DNA from: Arthrobacter zhangbolii
GTDB taxonomy: Bacteria; Actinomycetota; Actinomycetes; Actinomycetales; Micrococcaceae
Assembly (NCBI RefSeq): GCF_022869865.1
Contig: NZ_CP094984.1
Span: forward strand, 1,240,001 to 1,304,000
Direction: 5' to 3'
Length of the DNA stretch: 64,000 bases
In this document: piece by piece, positions 34,726 through 44,348 of the stretch
Layout of the letters: each line of letters starts with the position of its first letter
Numbering within the stretch: position 1 is the stretch's first letter
Program-made: the position numbers and the translations under genes
The notes under the pieces: model-generated
What the model saw: only the letters and a program-made list of their open reading frames with translations
The model's database searches: none
What the model was told of the DNA's origin: nothing

Positions 34726-35937
34726 TCAGTTCCACGGCAGATCATCGGGCACTGCCGCCAGGCCCGGGGCGGCCGGAACGGCTTCCGCATCACGGTACAG
34801 GTCCGTGGAGACAGTGCCCAGCCGCGAGATGGCCCAGCCACGCAGCGCGCCCTCGGACAACGCCACCAGGTCAGCGTAGACGGAGGGCAGACGCTCTTCC
34901 AGCAGCGGCAGGGAACCTGCGGGATCCTGCAGGAAATCCCCGTCCAGGCGATAGGCTGCCACCGGCGCGACCACGGGCAGGCAGACATCGGCCAGGAAGG
35001 GTACCGCAGCCGTCCCGCCCGCTTCATGGGCCTGGGCCAGCCGGCGCCATTCCGCGCCGTATTCACCCGCCTGCGGGTCCTGTGCCAGCGCCACCTCATA
35101 GGCGTAGGCGGTGCCCAGTTCCGCGTCGATGACCGCGTTCAGTGCTGCCGCGGCGTCGACCTTCTGCGGTGCCGCCGCAACGGTGCCGGACCCGGCCTGG
35201 TCCGGACAGTCCTTCCCGGAACTGTCGGATCCGTTCAACGCCTTCGAAGCAGCAGTCCCTGCGCCGGCCGGGGCGGTGGACGTCCCGGTGAGGCCGGCAT
35301 CCGGGCCTGCCTCGGGGACATCGAGGGCGTATAGGTCCGCCGTCCGCTCAGCCAGGACCTGCTGGGCTGCCCCGGTGGAGGCAAGCAGGCGTGCGGTGCC
35401 GGCATCGGCCCGCCAGGCCGAATGCAGGCTGGTCCGGGCCGACGCTGCGAGCTGACGGAGATAGCGTTCGGCGGCCTGTGTTTCCGCGTCCGGAGAATCC
35501 ACTGCCTGGCGTCCCGCCGCCGGTTCGGAGGTGGCCCCGGAGGGAAACAGGGGTTCCTCGGTACTGGACCGGTGTCCGCCGCCCGTATCCCTGCCCGGAC
35601 CGGCCAGCAGAGCGGCCTGTTCCCGCAGTACGTTCACCTGCCCTTCCAGCTCTGCCGCGGTGCGGCCGGACGCGCCCTCCGCCAGCACCCGGGCTTCAGC
35701 GGCCAGGCTGCGGGCCGAGGCGCGGGCCTCGGTGAGCGCGGTCTCCGAGAAGGTGCGGGGAGCATCCCGCGCGCCCGGGGTCCCGGCCACCATGCCGAAG
35801 CTGAGGATCACGGCCGTCAATGCGATAAACAACACAGCGCGGGCCAGGACGGCACCCGCCCGGGACCGGGTACGGGTGTGCCCCGGCTGGTTCACGGGGC
35901 GTTCGGCAGGCTTTTTCACAACACCTGATGATGTCAC
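34726..35937 (-). CDS. Membrane-anchored protein with DUF4439 ferritin-like domain
   Basis: 403 residues. Basic N-terminus, one membrane anchor (about 30-52, AGAVLARAVLFIALTAVIL), then a long Ala/Glu/Gly-rich stalk (about 60-255) of low complexity. The C-terminal domain from about 262 (ALNAVIDAELGTAYAYEVALA) to 390 is the DUF4439 ferritin-like four-helix bundle with glutamates on paired helices. Genes of this family regularly precede rimP in Micrococcaceae, as here, but their role is unknown; metal or oxidative-stress functions are only suggested by the fold. It starts at GTG 35937 with no strong binding site, and a GTG six codons later is possible. It is divergent from rimP with 87 bases between. 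Confidence 0.75.
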   Translation of the reverse strand: MTSSGVVKKPAERPVNQPGHTRTRSRAGAVLARAVLFIALTAVILSFGMVAGTPGARDAPRTFSETALTEARASARSLAAEARVLAEGASGRTAAELEGQVNVLREQAALLAGPGRDTGGGHRSSTEEPLFPSGATSEPAAGRQAVDSPDAETQAAERYLRQLAASARTSLHSAWRADAGTARLLASTGAAQQVLAERTADLYALDVPEAGPDAGLTGTSTAPAGAGTAASKALNGSDSSGKDCPDQAGSGTVAAAPQKVDAAAALNAVIDAELGTAYAYEVALAQDPQAGEYGAEWRRLAQAHEAGGTAAVPFLADVCLPVVAPVAAYRLDGDFLQDPAGSLPLLEERLPSVYADLVALSEGALRGWAISRLGTVSTDLYRDAEAVPAAPGLAAVPDDLPWN

Positions 35938-36024
35938 GAAGCCGCTCCGGTCTGCATCGATGCCTAACCGGTCGCGGAAAGTCGGTAGTCTAGGTATTAC
36001 AACAACATCTAGTGGGAGGCAGCT

Positions 36025-36648
36025 ATGGCGGTTCGGCCCAACCCCAAAAAAGACACGTCATCGGATTATCGGAAGAATGCGATGCGTGCGGAAGTAGCCG
36101 CAGAGACGCAGCGGCTCAAGACTTACCTGGCTCCCACGGTTCAGATGCAGGGCCTTTTCCTCGAAGACATCGAAATCAAGATGGCCGGTGCCCACCGCAC
36201 GGTCCATGTTGTGGTGGATCTTCCGGAGGACCAGTCAGGCGGCGTGAGCCTGGACGCGATTTCCGTAGCGGCGCAGGCCGTTTCAGACGCGATGGACAAT
36301 GACCCCCACGACGACGGCCGGCCCTACAGCCTTGAGGTTTCGTCCCCCGGGGTCTCCCGGCCCCTGACCGAGCCGCGCCACTGGCGCCGGAATGTCGGAC
36401 GCATGGTCTCGGTCTCCGCAAGCCGCGGGGACGACATGATGGGCCGCATAGTTTCCGTCGATGACGACGGCGTGACGTTAATACCGGAAATCCCGGTCAA
36501 AAAAGGGATGAAGGCCAAGCAGGGGGACCCGGTCCACCTGCCGTTTGCCAACATCCGCAAGGGGCGCGTTGAAGTTGAATTCGCCCACCTTGAAGACGAC
36601 CCGGCAGGCGAGGACGCCCCGGATGAAACCACAGCTGAGGAGGCCTAG
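36025..36648 (+). CDS. rimP: Ribosome maturation factor RimP
   Basis: 207 residues; assists late assembly of the 30S subunit. The N-terminal domain has the conserved APTVQMQGLFLEDIEIKMAGAHRTVHVVVDLP and a D-D-N-D-P element, and SLEVSSPGVSRPLTEPRHWRRNVGRMV is the family hallmark at the domain junction. The C-terminal SH3-like domain follows, then an acidic tail (last ~25 residues, Asp/Glu rich). ATG 36025 follows GTGGGAGGCAGCT. A -10-like TAGTCT/TAGGTAT lies at 35986-35997, making this the promoter region for the rimP-nusA-ylxR-infB set. The next gene, nusA, begins directly after the stop codon. Confidence 0.93.
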   Translation: MAVRPNPKKDTSSDYRKNAMRAEVAAETQRLKTYLAPTVQMQGLFLEDIEIKMAGAHRTVHVVVDLPEDQSGGVSLDAISVAAQAVSDAMDNDPHDDGRPYSLEVSSPGVSRPLTEPRHWRRNVGRMVSVSASRGDDMMGRIVSVDDDGVTLIPEIPVKKGMKAKQGDPVHLPFANIRKGRVEVEFAHLEDDPAGEDAPDETTAEEA

Positions 36649-37620
36649 ATGGATATAGATATGAGTGCACTGAGGCTGCTGGAACGCGAACGGGAGATCC
36701 CCTTGGATCTGCTCATTCCGACCATTGAGCAGGCTCTGCTGGTTGCCTACCACAAGACCACCGGCGCGCAGGACACTGCACGCGCGGAACTGGACCGCAA
36801 GACCGGCCACGTGACCATTTGGGCCACGGAGGTCGACGACGACGGCACCGCCGTGGGGGAGTTCGATGACACCCCGGCCGGGTTTGGCCGCATTGCCGCC
36901 AGCACCGCCCGCCAGATCATCCTGCAGCGCCTGCGAGATGTGGAGGATGACAACATCCTCGGCGAGTTCAAGGGCCGCGAAGGGGAGCTGGTCTCAGGCC
37001 AGATCCAGCAGGGCAACAACCCGCACATGATCCAGGTCAACCTCGGATCAGTGGAGGCGCTCCTGCCGCCGCCCGAGCAGGTGCCGGGGGAGAAGTACAC
37101 CCACGGTTCCCGCCTGCGTGCCTTTGTAGTGGATGTGCGCCGCGGCTTTAAGGGCCCGTCCATCACGCTCTCCCGCTCCCACCCGGGACTGGTACGCAAG
37201 CTGTTTGAACTGGAAGTTCCGGAGATCGCAGACGGCAGCGTGGAAATCGTGGCCCTGGCCCGTGAAGCCGGACACCGCACGAAGATTGCCGTCAAGGCAA
37301 ACGTCCCCGGCATCAACGCCAAGGGTGCGTGCATCGGTGAGATGGGTTCGCGTGTGCGTGCCGTTATGAACGAGCTGCACGACGAGAAGATCGACATTGT
37401 CGACTTCAGCGAGGATCCGGCGACGTTTATTGCCAACTCGCTCTCGCCGTCGCGCGTTAACTCGGTGACCATCACGGACGAGGACATGCGTGCGGCGCGT
37501 GTGGTGGTCCCCGACTACCAGCTGTCTCTGGCCATCGGCAAGGAAGGCCAGAACGCACGTTTGGCCGCCAAGCTGACCGGATGGCGGATCGACATCGTTT
37601 CCGACGCCAAGGCCTCCTAG
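36649..37620 (+). CDS. nusA: Transcription termination/antitermination factor NusA
   Basis: 323 residues, the short actinobacterial form that lacks the C-terminal acidic repeats of E. coli NusA. The N-terminal RNA-polymerase-binding domain spans about 1-125. The S1 domain includes [37 protein letters not shown] (about 120-190). KH1 has [14 protein letters not shown] and the [18 protein letters not shown] loop, and KH2 ends with [26 protein letters not shown]. It binds nascent RNA and modulates pausing and termination. Its ATG immediately follows the rimP stop, with the GAGGAGG of the binding site inside the end of rimP. Confidence 0.95.
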   Translation: MDIDMSALRLLEREREIPLDLLIPTIEQALLVAYHKTTGAQDTARAELDRKTGHVTIWATEVDDDGTAVGEFDDTPAGFGRIAASTARQIILQRLRDVEDDNILGEFKGREGELVSGQIQQGNNPHMIQVNLGSVEALLPPPEQVPGEKYTHGSRLRAFVVDVRRGFKGPSITLSRSHPGLVRKLFELEVPEIADGSVEIVALAREAGHRTKIAVKANVPGINAKGACIGEMGSRVRAVMNELHDEKIDIVDFSEDPATFIANSLSPSRVNSVTITDEDMRAARVVVPDYQLSLAIGKEGQNARLAAKLTGWRIDIVSDAKAS

Positions 37621-37669
37621 GCCGGCAGTGCCGGAAGCCGATGCGGCGCCGGGCAGGAAAGGCGCTAGA

Positions 37670-38071
37670 ATGTATAAGGCCGGATCACTTTCCGCCGCTC
37701 AGGCACCGGCAGCCGCTTCGGCCGCTGCCCCGGAAACCGAGCAGCGCCGGCGCCCGCATGTTCCGCAGCGAACATGCATCGGGTGCAGGAAAAAAAGTGA
37801 TCAGGCTGTTCTGCTGCGGCTGGCGCGTGTCAGCATGGAAGGCGTTTACGCCGTCCGTGTCGATGAACGTCGCCGCGTGTCTGGCAGGGGTGCCTGGTTG
37901 CATCCCGACCCAGCATGCCTGCGACTGGCAGTGAAACGATCGGCATTTCCCCGGGCCTTCAAGGGCCCGGCGGGAATAACGGACGTTGAACGGTGGTTCA
38001 AGGCCCTTGAGAACGTTCCGACCGGGAACGGCCTCGAAACCGTCCAACCTGAAAGCGGGTCAGAAATCTGA
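37670..38071 (+). CDS. YlxR family RNA-binding protein (RnpM-like)
   Basis: 133 residues from ATG 37670, which follows AGGAAAGG at a seven-base spacing; a GTG at 37628 is a weaker alternative. After ~30 Ala-rich residues the YlxR domain begins: RRRPHVPQRTCIGCRKKSDQAVLLRLA carries the CxxC-like C-I-G-C turn, and RRVSGRGAWLHPDPACLRLAVKRSAFPRAF is the second conserved block with the GRGAW motif. YlxR (RnpM in Bacillus) binds RNA and has been reported to modulate RNase P. The gene is always placed between nusA and infB, as here. TAGAAT overlaps the start, so a downstream internal promoter toward infB is possible. Confidence 0.88.
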   Translation: MYKAGSLSAAQAPAAASAAAPETEQRRRPHVPQRTCIGCRKKSDQAVLLRLARVSMEGVYAVRVDERRRVSGRGAWLHPDPACLRLAVKRSAFPRAFKGPAGITDVERWFKALENVPTGNGLETVQPESGSEI

Positions 38072-38203
38072 TGGAAACCCGATGAGTACCCAGCGATGAG
38101 TGCTTTGTTGTGCTCTGTGATGGGCCCCGCTGTAACTGCAGTGGAAGCCCGCAGCAAATAGACGGTTCGTACCTGGCTCGGTGCGGACCGAGACAGGAGA
38201 AAT

Positions 38204-41107
38204 GTGGCCAAGGTCCGCGTACACGAGCTTGCTAAAGAGCTCGGCATTACCTCAAAGGATGCAGTTGCAAAACTGCAGGAACTGGGCGAATTCGTCCGTT
38301 CCGCTTCCTCCACCATTGAGGCCCCGGTAGTAAAGAAACTTCGAGGCGCCTTCCCGGCGTCTGACAACAAGGCCGCCGCATCACCGGCGACCGATGCCAA
38401 GCCTGCCGCCGGCGATTCCACGCCGCGTCCGGCAGCATCTTCATCTCCCAAGCCCGGCAAGCCGGCTCCGGCAGCACCGGCCGCCGAGCAGGCAGCCGCT
38501 CCGGCAGCCCCTGCACCCGCAGCTCCGGCTCCGGCAGCACCCGCTCCCGCAGCGCCTGCCGCTGAAACGGCTGCACCGGCCGCACCCGCACCGGCTACGG
38601 AAACCCCTGCACCGGCAGCCGAGGCTGAGAAGCCCGCCTCGCAGGCACCCCGTCCCGGAAGCACACCGCGTCCCGGCGCCGGTGGTCCCCGTCCGGGCAA
38701 CAACCCGTTTGCCACCTCCCAGGGAATGCCCCGGCCACGCGGCCGGGGTGAAGGCGAACGTGGAACCGGCGCACCGCGTCCGGGCAACAACCCGTTTGCC
38801 ACCTCCCAGGGCATGCCGCGTCCGGGTGGACGCCGTGACGAGACCGAACGCCCGGGTACGCCCGGTGCCGCAGGCCCGCGTCCCGCTGCCGGTGCAGGTG
38901 GACCCCGTCCCGGTGCGCCGCGTCCGGGTGCACCGCGTCCCGGCGCACCCCGTCCGGGTGCACCGCGTCCGGGTGGCGCACCCCGTCCGGCCGGTGCCGG
39001 CGGAAACCGGCCTACGCCGGGCATGATGCCCAACCGCACCGAGCGTCCGGCAGCCCCGGGCCGTCCGGGTGCCGGTGGCGGACCCCGCCGCGGACCGGGC
39101 GGAGCCCCGGGTACCGGTGGCGGCGCACCCGTTGGCGGCGGCTTCGGCAAGGGCGGCCGCGGACGCGGCGGCACTGCCGGTGCTTTCGGCAAGGGCGGCG
39201 CAGGCCGTGGCAAGCAGCGCAAGTCGAAGCGGGCAAAGCGGCAGGAACTGGAGCAGATGTCAGCTCCGTCGCTGGGTGGCGTTTCGGTACCCCGCGGCGA
39301 CGGCAACACTGTTGTCCGTCTGCGCCGCGGTGCGTCCATCACGGACTTCGCTGACAAGATTGAGGCAAACCCGGCTGCACTGGTGACCGTGCTCTTCCAC
39401 CTCGGTGAAATGGCAACGGCCACCCAGTCCCTGGACGAGGAGACCTTCGGTGTCCTCGGCGAGGAGCTGGGCTACAAGATCCAGGTTGTTTCCCCCGAAG
39501 ACGAAGAGCGCGAACTGCTGAGCAGCTTCGACATTGACTTCGAGGCCGAGCTGGAAGCCGAAGGCGACGACGAGCTTGAAGCACGTCCTCCGGTAGTCAC
39601 CGTTATGGGTCACGTTGACCACGGTAAGACCCGCCTGCTGGACGCCATCCGCAACTCCAACGTTGTTGAGGGCGAACACGGCGGCATTACCCAGCACATC
39701 GGCGCCTACCAGATCGACTTCGATCACGAGGGCACCGAACGCGCCATCACCTTCATTGATACCCCGGGCCACGAGGCGTTCACCGCCATGCGTGCCCGTG
39801 GTGCCAAGGTCACCGACATTGCGGTCCTGGTTGTCGCAGCCGACGACGGCGTTATGCCGCAGACGGTGGAAGCACTGAACCACGCACAGGCAGCCAACGT
39901 GCCGATTGTGGTGGCAGTGAACAAGATCGATAAGGAAGGCGCCAACCCGGAGAAGGTCCGCGGCCAGCTGACCGAATACGGCCTGGTTCCCGAAGAATAC
40001 GGTGGCGACACCATGTTCGTTGAGGTCTCTGCCCGCCAGAACCTGAACATCGACGCCCTGCTCGAGGCCGTTCTGCTGACCGCAGATGCTGCCCTGGACA
40101 TGCGCGCCAACCCGGATAAGGATGCCCGCGGCATCGCGATCGAAGCGAACCTGGATAAGGGACGCGGCGCGGTGGCAACCGTGCTGGTCCAGTCCGGCAC
40201 GCTGAAGGTCGGCGACACGATCGTGGCAGGCACGGCCCACGGCCGCGTCCGTGCCATGTTCGACGAGAACGGCGACAACGTCACCGAGGCAGGGCCTTCA
40301 CGCCCGGTCCAGGTGCTCGGCCTGTCCAACGTTCCCCGTGCAGGCGACACCTTCTTCGTTACCGACGACGAGCGGACCGCCCGCCAGATCGCTGAAAAGC
40401 GTGAGGCAGCGGACCGCAACGCCGCCCTGGCCAAGCGCCGCAAGCGCATCAGCCTTGAAGACTTCGACAAGGCAGTGGCCGAGGGCAAGGTTGACACCCT
40501 CAACCTCATCCTCAAGGGTGACGTCTCCGGTGCCGTTGAAGCCCTGGAAGACTCGCTGCTCAAGATCGACGTCGGCGAAGGCGTGCAGCTGCGCGTCATC
40601 CACCGCGGCGTTGGTGCCATCACGCAGAACGACGTCAACCTGGCGACCGTGGACAACGCGATCATCATCGGCTTCAACGTCAAGCCGGCTGAGCGTGTTG
40701 CCGACCTGGCCGAGCGCGAAGGCGTGGACATGCGCTTCTACTCGGTCATCTACGCAGCCATCGATGACATTGAGCTCGCCCTCAAGGGCATGCTCAAGCC
40801 CGAGTACGAGGAAGTCCAGCTCGGCACCGCCGAGGTCCGCGAAGTCTTCCGTTCCTCCAAGTTCGGAAACATCGCCGGCTCGATCGTCCGCTCCGGTGTC
40901 ATCCGCCGCAACGCCAAGGCGCGGGTTACCCGCGACGGCAAGCTCATCGGTGAGAACCTCACCGTGGACTCGCTCAAGCGCTTCAAGGATGACGCCACCG
41001 AGGTCCGGACGGACTTCGAATGTGGTATCGGTCTTGGCTCGTTCAACGACCTGCGCGAAGGTGACATCATCGAAACCTTCGAAATGCGCGAAAAGCCGCG
41101 CGTCTAA
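38204..41107 (+). CDS. infB: Translation initiation factor IF-2
   Basis: 967 residues. It recruits initiator tRNA to the 30S subunit and drives subunit joining with GTP. IF2-N domain at 1-50 ([29 protein letters not shown]). Residues about 55-330 are an extended low-complexity Ala/Pro then Arg/Pro/Gly region with internal repeats. The GTPase domain starts near 465: G1 is [10 protein letters not shown]3 is DTPGHE, G4 is NKID. Domains II, III and the C1/C2 initiator-tRNA-binding domains follow, with [20 protein letters not shown] near the end. GTG 38204 follows ACAGGAGAAAT. Upstream 38072-38203 holds no gene. It is longer than E. coli IF2 (890) because of the repeat region. Confidence 0.95.
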   Translation: MAKVRVHELAKELGITSKDAVAKLQELGEFVRSASSTIEAPVVKKLRGAFPASDNKAAASPATDAKPAAGDSTPRPAASSSPKPGKPAPAAPAAEQAAAPAAPAPAAPAPAAPAPAAPAAETAAPAAPAPATETPAPAAEAEKPASQAPRPGSTPRPGAGGPRPGNNPFATSQGMPRPRGRGEGERGTGAPRPGNNPFATSQGMPRPGGRRDETERPGTPGAAGPRPAAGAGGPRPGAPRPGAPRPGAPRPGAPRPGGAPRPAGAGGNRPTPGMMPNRTERPAAPGRPGAGGGPRRGPGGAPGTGGGAPVGGGFGKGGRGRGGTAGAFGKGGAGRGKQRKSKRAKRQELEQMSAPSLGGVSVPRGDGNTVVRLRRGASITDFADKIEANPAALVTVLFHLGEMATATQSLDEETFGVLGEELGYKIQVVSPEDEERELLSSFDIDFEAELEAEGDDELEARPPVVTVMGHVDHGKTRLLDAIRNSNVVEGEHGGITQHIGAYQIDFDHEGTERAITFIDTPGHEAFTAMRARGAKVTDIAVLVVAADDGVMPQTVEALNHAQAANVPIVVAVNKIDKEGANPEKVRGQLTEYGLVPEEYGGDTMFVEVSARQNLNIDALLEAVLLTADAALDMRANPDKDARGIAIEANLDKGRGAVATVLVQSGTLKVGDTIVAGTAHGRVRAMFDENGDNVTEAGPSRPVQVLGLSNVPRAGDTFFVTDDERTARQIAEKREAADRNAALAKRRKRISLEDFDKAVAEGKVDTLNLILKGDVSGAVEALEDSLLKIDVGEGVQLRVIHRGVGAITQNDVNLATVDNAIIIGFNVKPAERVADLAEREGVDMRFYSVIYAAIDDIELALKGMLKPEYEEVQLGTAEVREVFRSSKFGNIAGSIVRSGVIRRNAKARVTRDGKLIGENLTVDSLKRFKDDATEVRTDFECGIGLGSFNDLREGDIIETFEMREKPRV
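38690..38990 (+). repeat. In-frame repeats in the infB linker
   Basis: A 41-base block encoding [14 protein letters not shown] occurs at 38690-38730 and again at 38777-38817 with one base difference. From about 38905 to 38990 a 15-base unit encoding RPGAP or a close variant is repeated about five times. Both preserve the reading frame and are prone to copy-number change by slippage. Confidence 0.8.
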
Positions 41108-41117
41108 CAACCGTGGC

Positions 41118-41145
41118 CGGGGCCGCCGGGAAACCGGCGGCCCCG
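41118..41145 (+). terminator. Perfect hairpin after infB
   Basis: CGGGGCCGCCGG, loop GAAA, CCGGCGGCCCCG: a 12-bp perfect stem, 10 bases after the infB stop, with no U-tract. It may terminate or protect the infB transcript. Confidence 0.6.
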
Positions 41146-41183
41146 TACCGGCCGGTTGTCCGGCCGTGGTGCGGCCCACCGCA

Positions 41184-41224
41184 AACGCACACAACGCCCG
41201 GCCTTCGCCGGCGCCGTTGTGCGC
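41184..41224 (+). other. Second stem-loop in infB-rbfA gap
   Basis: GCACACAACG...CCGGC pairs with GCCGG...CGTTGTGCGC around a TTCG-type loop, with small internal mismatches. It lies about 30 bases before the rbfA start and could be a terminator part or a leader structure for rbfA. Confidence 0.4.
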
Positions 41225-41251
41225 CCGATTGTTCTCAGGTAAGGAGAGGTA

Positions 41252-41725
41252 ATGGCAGATCCAGCACGCGCTGCGAAACTCGCTGACCGAATCAAGGTAG
41301 TAGTTGCCCAGGCGCTCGAACGGCGGGTCAAGGATCCCCGGCTGGGCTTCGTCACCATCACCGATGCCCGGGTCACCAATGATCTGCAGCATGCCACGTT
41401 GTACTACACCGTTTTTGGCGATGAAGCACAGCAGGCTGACACGAAGGCCGCCCTGGAATCGGCGCGCGGAATCCTGCGTGCGGAGGTGGGCAAGAACATC
41501 ACTGTCCGGCTGACGCCTACGCTCGAATTCGTGGCTGACGAGATTCCGGTCAACGCCGGGCACCTCGAGGAGCTCATCCGTGCGGCGAAGGAACGCGACG
41601 CCGAACTGGCGGCGCTGAAGGAAGGCGCCACGTACGCAGGCGACGCCGATCCGTACCGCAAGGATGAGGAAGACTTCGACGAGGATCTCGAGTCCGACGC
41701 TTCGGTGGACACCGAGTCAAAGTAG
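41252..41725 (+). CDS. rbfA: Ribosome-binding factor A
   Basis: 157 residues; binds the 30S subunit during cold-sensitive 16S rRNA maturation. The KH-like domain is clear: AARAAKLADRIKVVVAQALERRVKDPRLGFVTITDARVTNDLQHATLYYTVFGDE in pattern near the start, and VRLTPTLEFVADEIP with the late strand. A ~30-residue Asp/Glu-rich tail follows, as in other actinobacteria. ATG 41252 follows AAGGAGAGG. It is followed by a strong bidirectional terminator, so the transcription unit begun at rimP or infB ends here. Confidence 0.93.
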   Translation: MADPARAAKLADRIKVVVAQALERRVKDPRLGFVTITDARVTNDLQHATLYYTVFGDEAQQADTKAALESARGILRAEVGKNITVRLTPTLEFVADEIPVNAGHLEELIRAAKERDAELAALKEGATYAGDADPYRKDEEDFDEDLESDASVDTESK

Positions 41726-41759
41726 TTCCTGATGTCCCCGGCCCGCCCAGGCGCCGGGC

Positions 41760-41803
41760 CCAAAAGGGGTAGGAAACCGCTGACGGTTTCCTACCCCTTT
41801 TGG
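41760..41803. terminator. Bidirectional terminator between rbfA and aminotransferase genes
   Basis: Arms 41760-41779 and 41784-41803 (CCAAAAGGGGTAGGAAACCG and its exact complement) form a perfect 20-bp stem with loop CTGA. A-tract on one side and T-tract on the other serve both strands. Confidence 0.92.
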
Positions 41804-41805
41804 CG

Positions 41806-42990
41806 TTAAGCCGCTGAGCGTTTCCCCGCCGGCTGCGGCAGTGCCGGGCGCCCGGGGAGCCGGCCGAGCCCTTCGAGCAGTTCGGCCCGGTCCCCGCACA
41901 GTGCAATCCGGATCCAGCCTTCACCGATTGAGCCGAAGGCCGTCCCCGGTGCCACCGCCACTCCCTGCCGGTCCAGGAAACGCAGTGTCCAGTCCCGTAC
42001 GTTTCCACCGGATACATGGGATACATCAGCCCAGAGGTAAAAAGCCCCCTCGGCCTGCAGATAATTGATTCCCTTTTCATCCAGCACCGTGCAGGCTGCG
42101 TCCCGGTTGGCGCGGTAGTGCGCGGACGCCTCCTCTACATAGTCCTGCGGGCCGGTAAGGGCAGCCAGCGCCGCGTACTGGGACGGGGAGGCGACACAGG
42201 AGACGATGGATTCCATAACGGTGTTCAGGACCGTCTCCATTCCGGCCGGAAGCACCAGGGCACCGATGCGCAGGCCGGTCAGACCGTACGTCTTGGACAG
42301 CGTCAGGGAAGTGATCACGCGTTCCCCGTCCACGCCGTCGAAAGCCAGCGGACTCACGTGCGGCACGTCGAAGGTGAATGCCTCGTAGCATTCGTCGGAA
42401 ATGATCCACAGATCGTGCCGCCGGGCCAGATCAACCAGGTCCCGCGTCAGGTCGGCACTGAACACGGCGCCCAGGGGGTTGGAGGGGGAGTTGAGCAGGA
42501 GCACCCTCGTGCGCGGCGTCAAAAGCGCTTCAATGTCCTCAATGCGGGGCTGGAACCCGTGTTCGGGGTAGAGCGGATATTCCACGGGGACCGCGTGCAG
42601 CAGTGCGGCAGTCATGGCGAAGGTGGGATACCCCGGGTTGGGGACCAGGATCTCGTCCCCGGCGTCCAGCAGCACGCTCATGGCCAGATGCAGTCCCTGC
42701 TGGGCCCCGGAGGTGATGAAGACCCTGCCCGGGTCAACCTCCCGGCCAATGCCGGCACCTGTACGCTGCGCGAACGCCTGCCGCAGCGGCGCAATGCCGG
42801 CGTTGGGGGTGTATCCCGTTTCGTCGCGGTCCAGCGTGGCCCGCGCGGCATCCAGAATATGGCCCGGGGTAGGAAACCCCGGCTCGCCGATACTCAGCAC
42901 AATGGAGTCCGGCCGGGCCCACGCCGCCTGGGTGATCTCCCGGATCTGGTTCGCCGGGACGCTTCGGACGTGAGGTGCAAGCTGTGCCAT
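41806..42990 (-). CDS. PLP-dependent aminotransferase, class I/II
   Basis: 394 residues, fold type I. The N-terminal IVLSIGEPGFPTPGHILDAA matches the aspartate-aminotransferase-like group. The cofactor-binding region is ITSGAQQGLHLAMSVLLDAGDEILVPNPGYPTF, the conserved Asn is in NSPSNPLGAVFS, the Asp/Tyr pair in IISDECYEAFTF, and the PLP lysine in TLSKTYGLTGLRIG, with the substrate Arg in EGWIRIALC. Substrate class (aspartate, alanine or aromatic) cannot be fixed. ATG 42990 gives the usual start. It is convergent with rbfA and divergent from truB (74 bases apart), and appears to be a single-gene unit. Confidence 0.85.
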   Translation of the reverse strand: MAQLAPHVRSVPANQIREITQAAWARPDSIVLSIGEPGFPTPGHILDAARATLDRDETGYTPNAGIAPLRQAFAQRTGAGIGREVDPGRVFITSGAQQGLHLAMSVLLDAGDEILVPNPGYPTFAMTAALLHAVPVEYPLYPEHGFQPRIEDIEALLTPRTRVLLLNSPSNPLGAVFSADLTRDLVDLARRHDLWIISDECYEAFTFDVPHVSPLAFDGVDGERVITSLTLSKTYGLTGLRIGALVLPAGMETVLNTVMESIVSCVASPSQYAALAALTGPQDYVEEASAHYRANRDAACTVLDEKGINYLQAEGAFYLWADVSHVSGGNVRDWTLRFLDRQGVAVAPGTAFGSIGEGWIRIALCGDRAELLEGLGRLPGRPALPQPAGKRSAA

Positions 42991-43051
42991 AGTCGAATGC
43001 TATCGCCGCTGCCCGAAAGCGTGCGTGCCCCGGAGGCAGTGCGTCGCAACA

Positions 43052-43057
43052 TATACT
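43052..43057 (+). promoter_or_regulatory. -10 box of truB
   Basis: TATACT, exactly 7 bases before GTG 43065; points to a leaderless transcript, although GAAAGG in the spacer could double as a binding site. Confidence 0.5.
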
Positions 43058-43064
43058 GAAAGGC

Positions 43065-43973
43065 GTGAATTCAGGGCAGGTCCGTTCAGGACTGATTATT
43101 GTGGACAAGCCGCAGGGATGGACGAGCCACGATGTGGTCGGACGCCTGCGGAGGCTCGCCGGTACGCGGAAGGTCGGACACGCCGGCACCCTGGACCCGA
43201 TGGCCACCGGAGTGCTGGTGGTCGGGATCAACAAGGCCACGCGCCTGCTGACCTATATAGTCGGCACCACCAAGACCTACGAGGCCACTATCCGGCTGGG
43301 TCAGTCCACGGTGACCGATGATGCCGAGGGGGACATCACTGCCGAAACCATTGCCGCAGCGGTGACCGATGAGGACATTCGGGCTGCCGTGCAGAACCTG
43401 ACCGGCGACATTGAGCAGGTGCCCAGCAGCGTCAGCGCCATCAAGGTCAACGGTGAACGCTCCTACGCCAAGGTACGTGCCGGCGGCGAGGTTAACCTGC
43501 CGGCCAGGCCGGTCACCGTCTCGAGGTTCGAAATCCATGACATCCGCCGGGAGAACGGCGGCAAGCTGCGCGACGTCGATGTGACCGTGGAATGCTCCTC
43601 CGGCACCTACATCCGGGCCCTGGCCCGGGACCTGGGCGCGGAGCTGGGCGTCGGCGGGCACCTGACGGCACTGCGGCGCACCCGGGTGGGCCCGTTCGGC
43701 ATCGAAGCGGCCTCCACGCTGGAGCAGCTGGCCGAAGAGCTGCGGGTCACGGACCTCGACGACGCCGCCGCGGACCTGTTCCCGGTCCGGCACCTCAGCG
43801 CCGCGGAGGCGGATGACCTCTCCCACGGCCGCCGGATCAGTGCCACCGGAAGCGGCGTGCCGGCACCGGTTGCCGCCATGGACCAGCAGGGCCACGTGGT
43901 GGGCCTGCTGGAAGACAAGGGTGACCATGCCAAGGCCCTGCTGGTGTTCGCCCCCGGAAACGAGAAAGCATAG
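43065..43973 (+). CDS. truB: tRNA pseudouridine-55 synthase TruB
   Basis: 302 residues. It isomerises U55 in the T-loop of tRNAs. The catalytic Asp is D44 in HAGTLDPMATG, and the start motif LIIVDKPQGWTSHDVV is diagnostic. The later RRENGG region, CSSGTYIRALARDLGAELGVGGHLTALRRTRVGPF and a C-terminal PUA-like domain (from about 240) complete the family plan. It starts at GTG 43065, seven bases after a -10 box. The two small membrane protein genes that follow are packed against its stop codon and probably share its transcript. Confidence 0.94.
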   Translation: MNSGQVRSGLIIVDKPQGWTSHDVVGRLRRLAGTRKVGHAGTLDPMATGVLVVGINKATRLLTYIVGTTKTYEATIRLGQSTVTDDAEGDITAETIAAAVTDEDIRAAVQNLTGDIEQVPSSVSAIKVNGERSYAKVRAGGEVNLPARPVTVSRFEIHDIRRENGGKLRDVDVTVECSSGTYIRALARDLGAELGVGGHLTALRRTRVGPFGIEAASTLEQLAEELRVTDLDDAAADLFPVRHLSAAEADDLSHGRRISATGSGVPAPVAAMDQQGHVVGLLEDKGDHAKALLVFAPGNEKA

Positions 43974-44348
43974 ATGGCCGTGGATCCGCTTTTTATTATT
44001 GGTTCCCTGGTCTGCCTGGTGTCGGTGGTGCTGTGCATCGGCGCGGCCATCCTGAAGCAGGGCCCGAATGACCTGACCATTCTCTCCGCGGCAGCCGTGG
44101 AACTGTTCCTGCTGGTCTATGGCGTTGTTTCGCTGGTCCGGCTTGCCGGCGGGCAGGGGATTGCCGGGGAGGCGTGGGAGTTCTGGGGCTACCTGCTGAC
44201 GGCCATGGTTATTCCCGTGGGCGCAGTCTGGTGGTCACTGATGGACCGCAGCCGCTGGAGCAACATAGTGCTCTCGGCTGTGGGGGTCACCGTATTTGTC
44301 ATGCTGTTCCGCATGGAGCAGATCTGGGATGGAGTAAACCTGCTATGA
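43974..44348 (+). CDS. Small membrane protein, unknown function (four segments)
   Basis: 124 residues and almost entirely hydrophobic, with segments at about 5-27, 33-55, 68-88 and 98-116 separated by short charged turns (KQGPND, MDRSRWSN). The ATG follows the truB stop without a gap. The next gene overlaps its stop by four bases (ATGA). Proteins of this form are conserved next to truB/ribF in Micrococcaceae, but I know no assigned function. The pairing with a second small membrane protein suggests a two-subunit membrane complex (inference). Confidence 0.7.
   Translation: MAVDPLFIIGSLVCLVSVVLCIGAAILKQGPNDLTILSAAAVELFLLVYGVVSLVRLAGGQGIAGEAWEFWGYLLTAMVIPVGAVWWSLMDRSRWSNIVLSAVGVTVFVMLFRMEQIWDGVNLL

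Noticed and set aside
38690-38990. Repeat cluster considered as a CRISPR-like array
   Set aside because: Repeats are contiguous or coding, unequal in spacing, in frame within infB, and there are no unique spacers or cas genes.
37846-39423. A 525-codon reverse frame over infB, full of Pro/Gly repeats
   Set aside because: It is the complement of the infB low-complexity linker; the repeats come from the coding repeats of IF-2.
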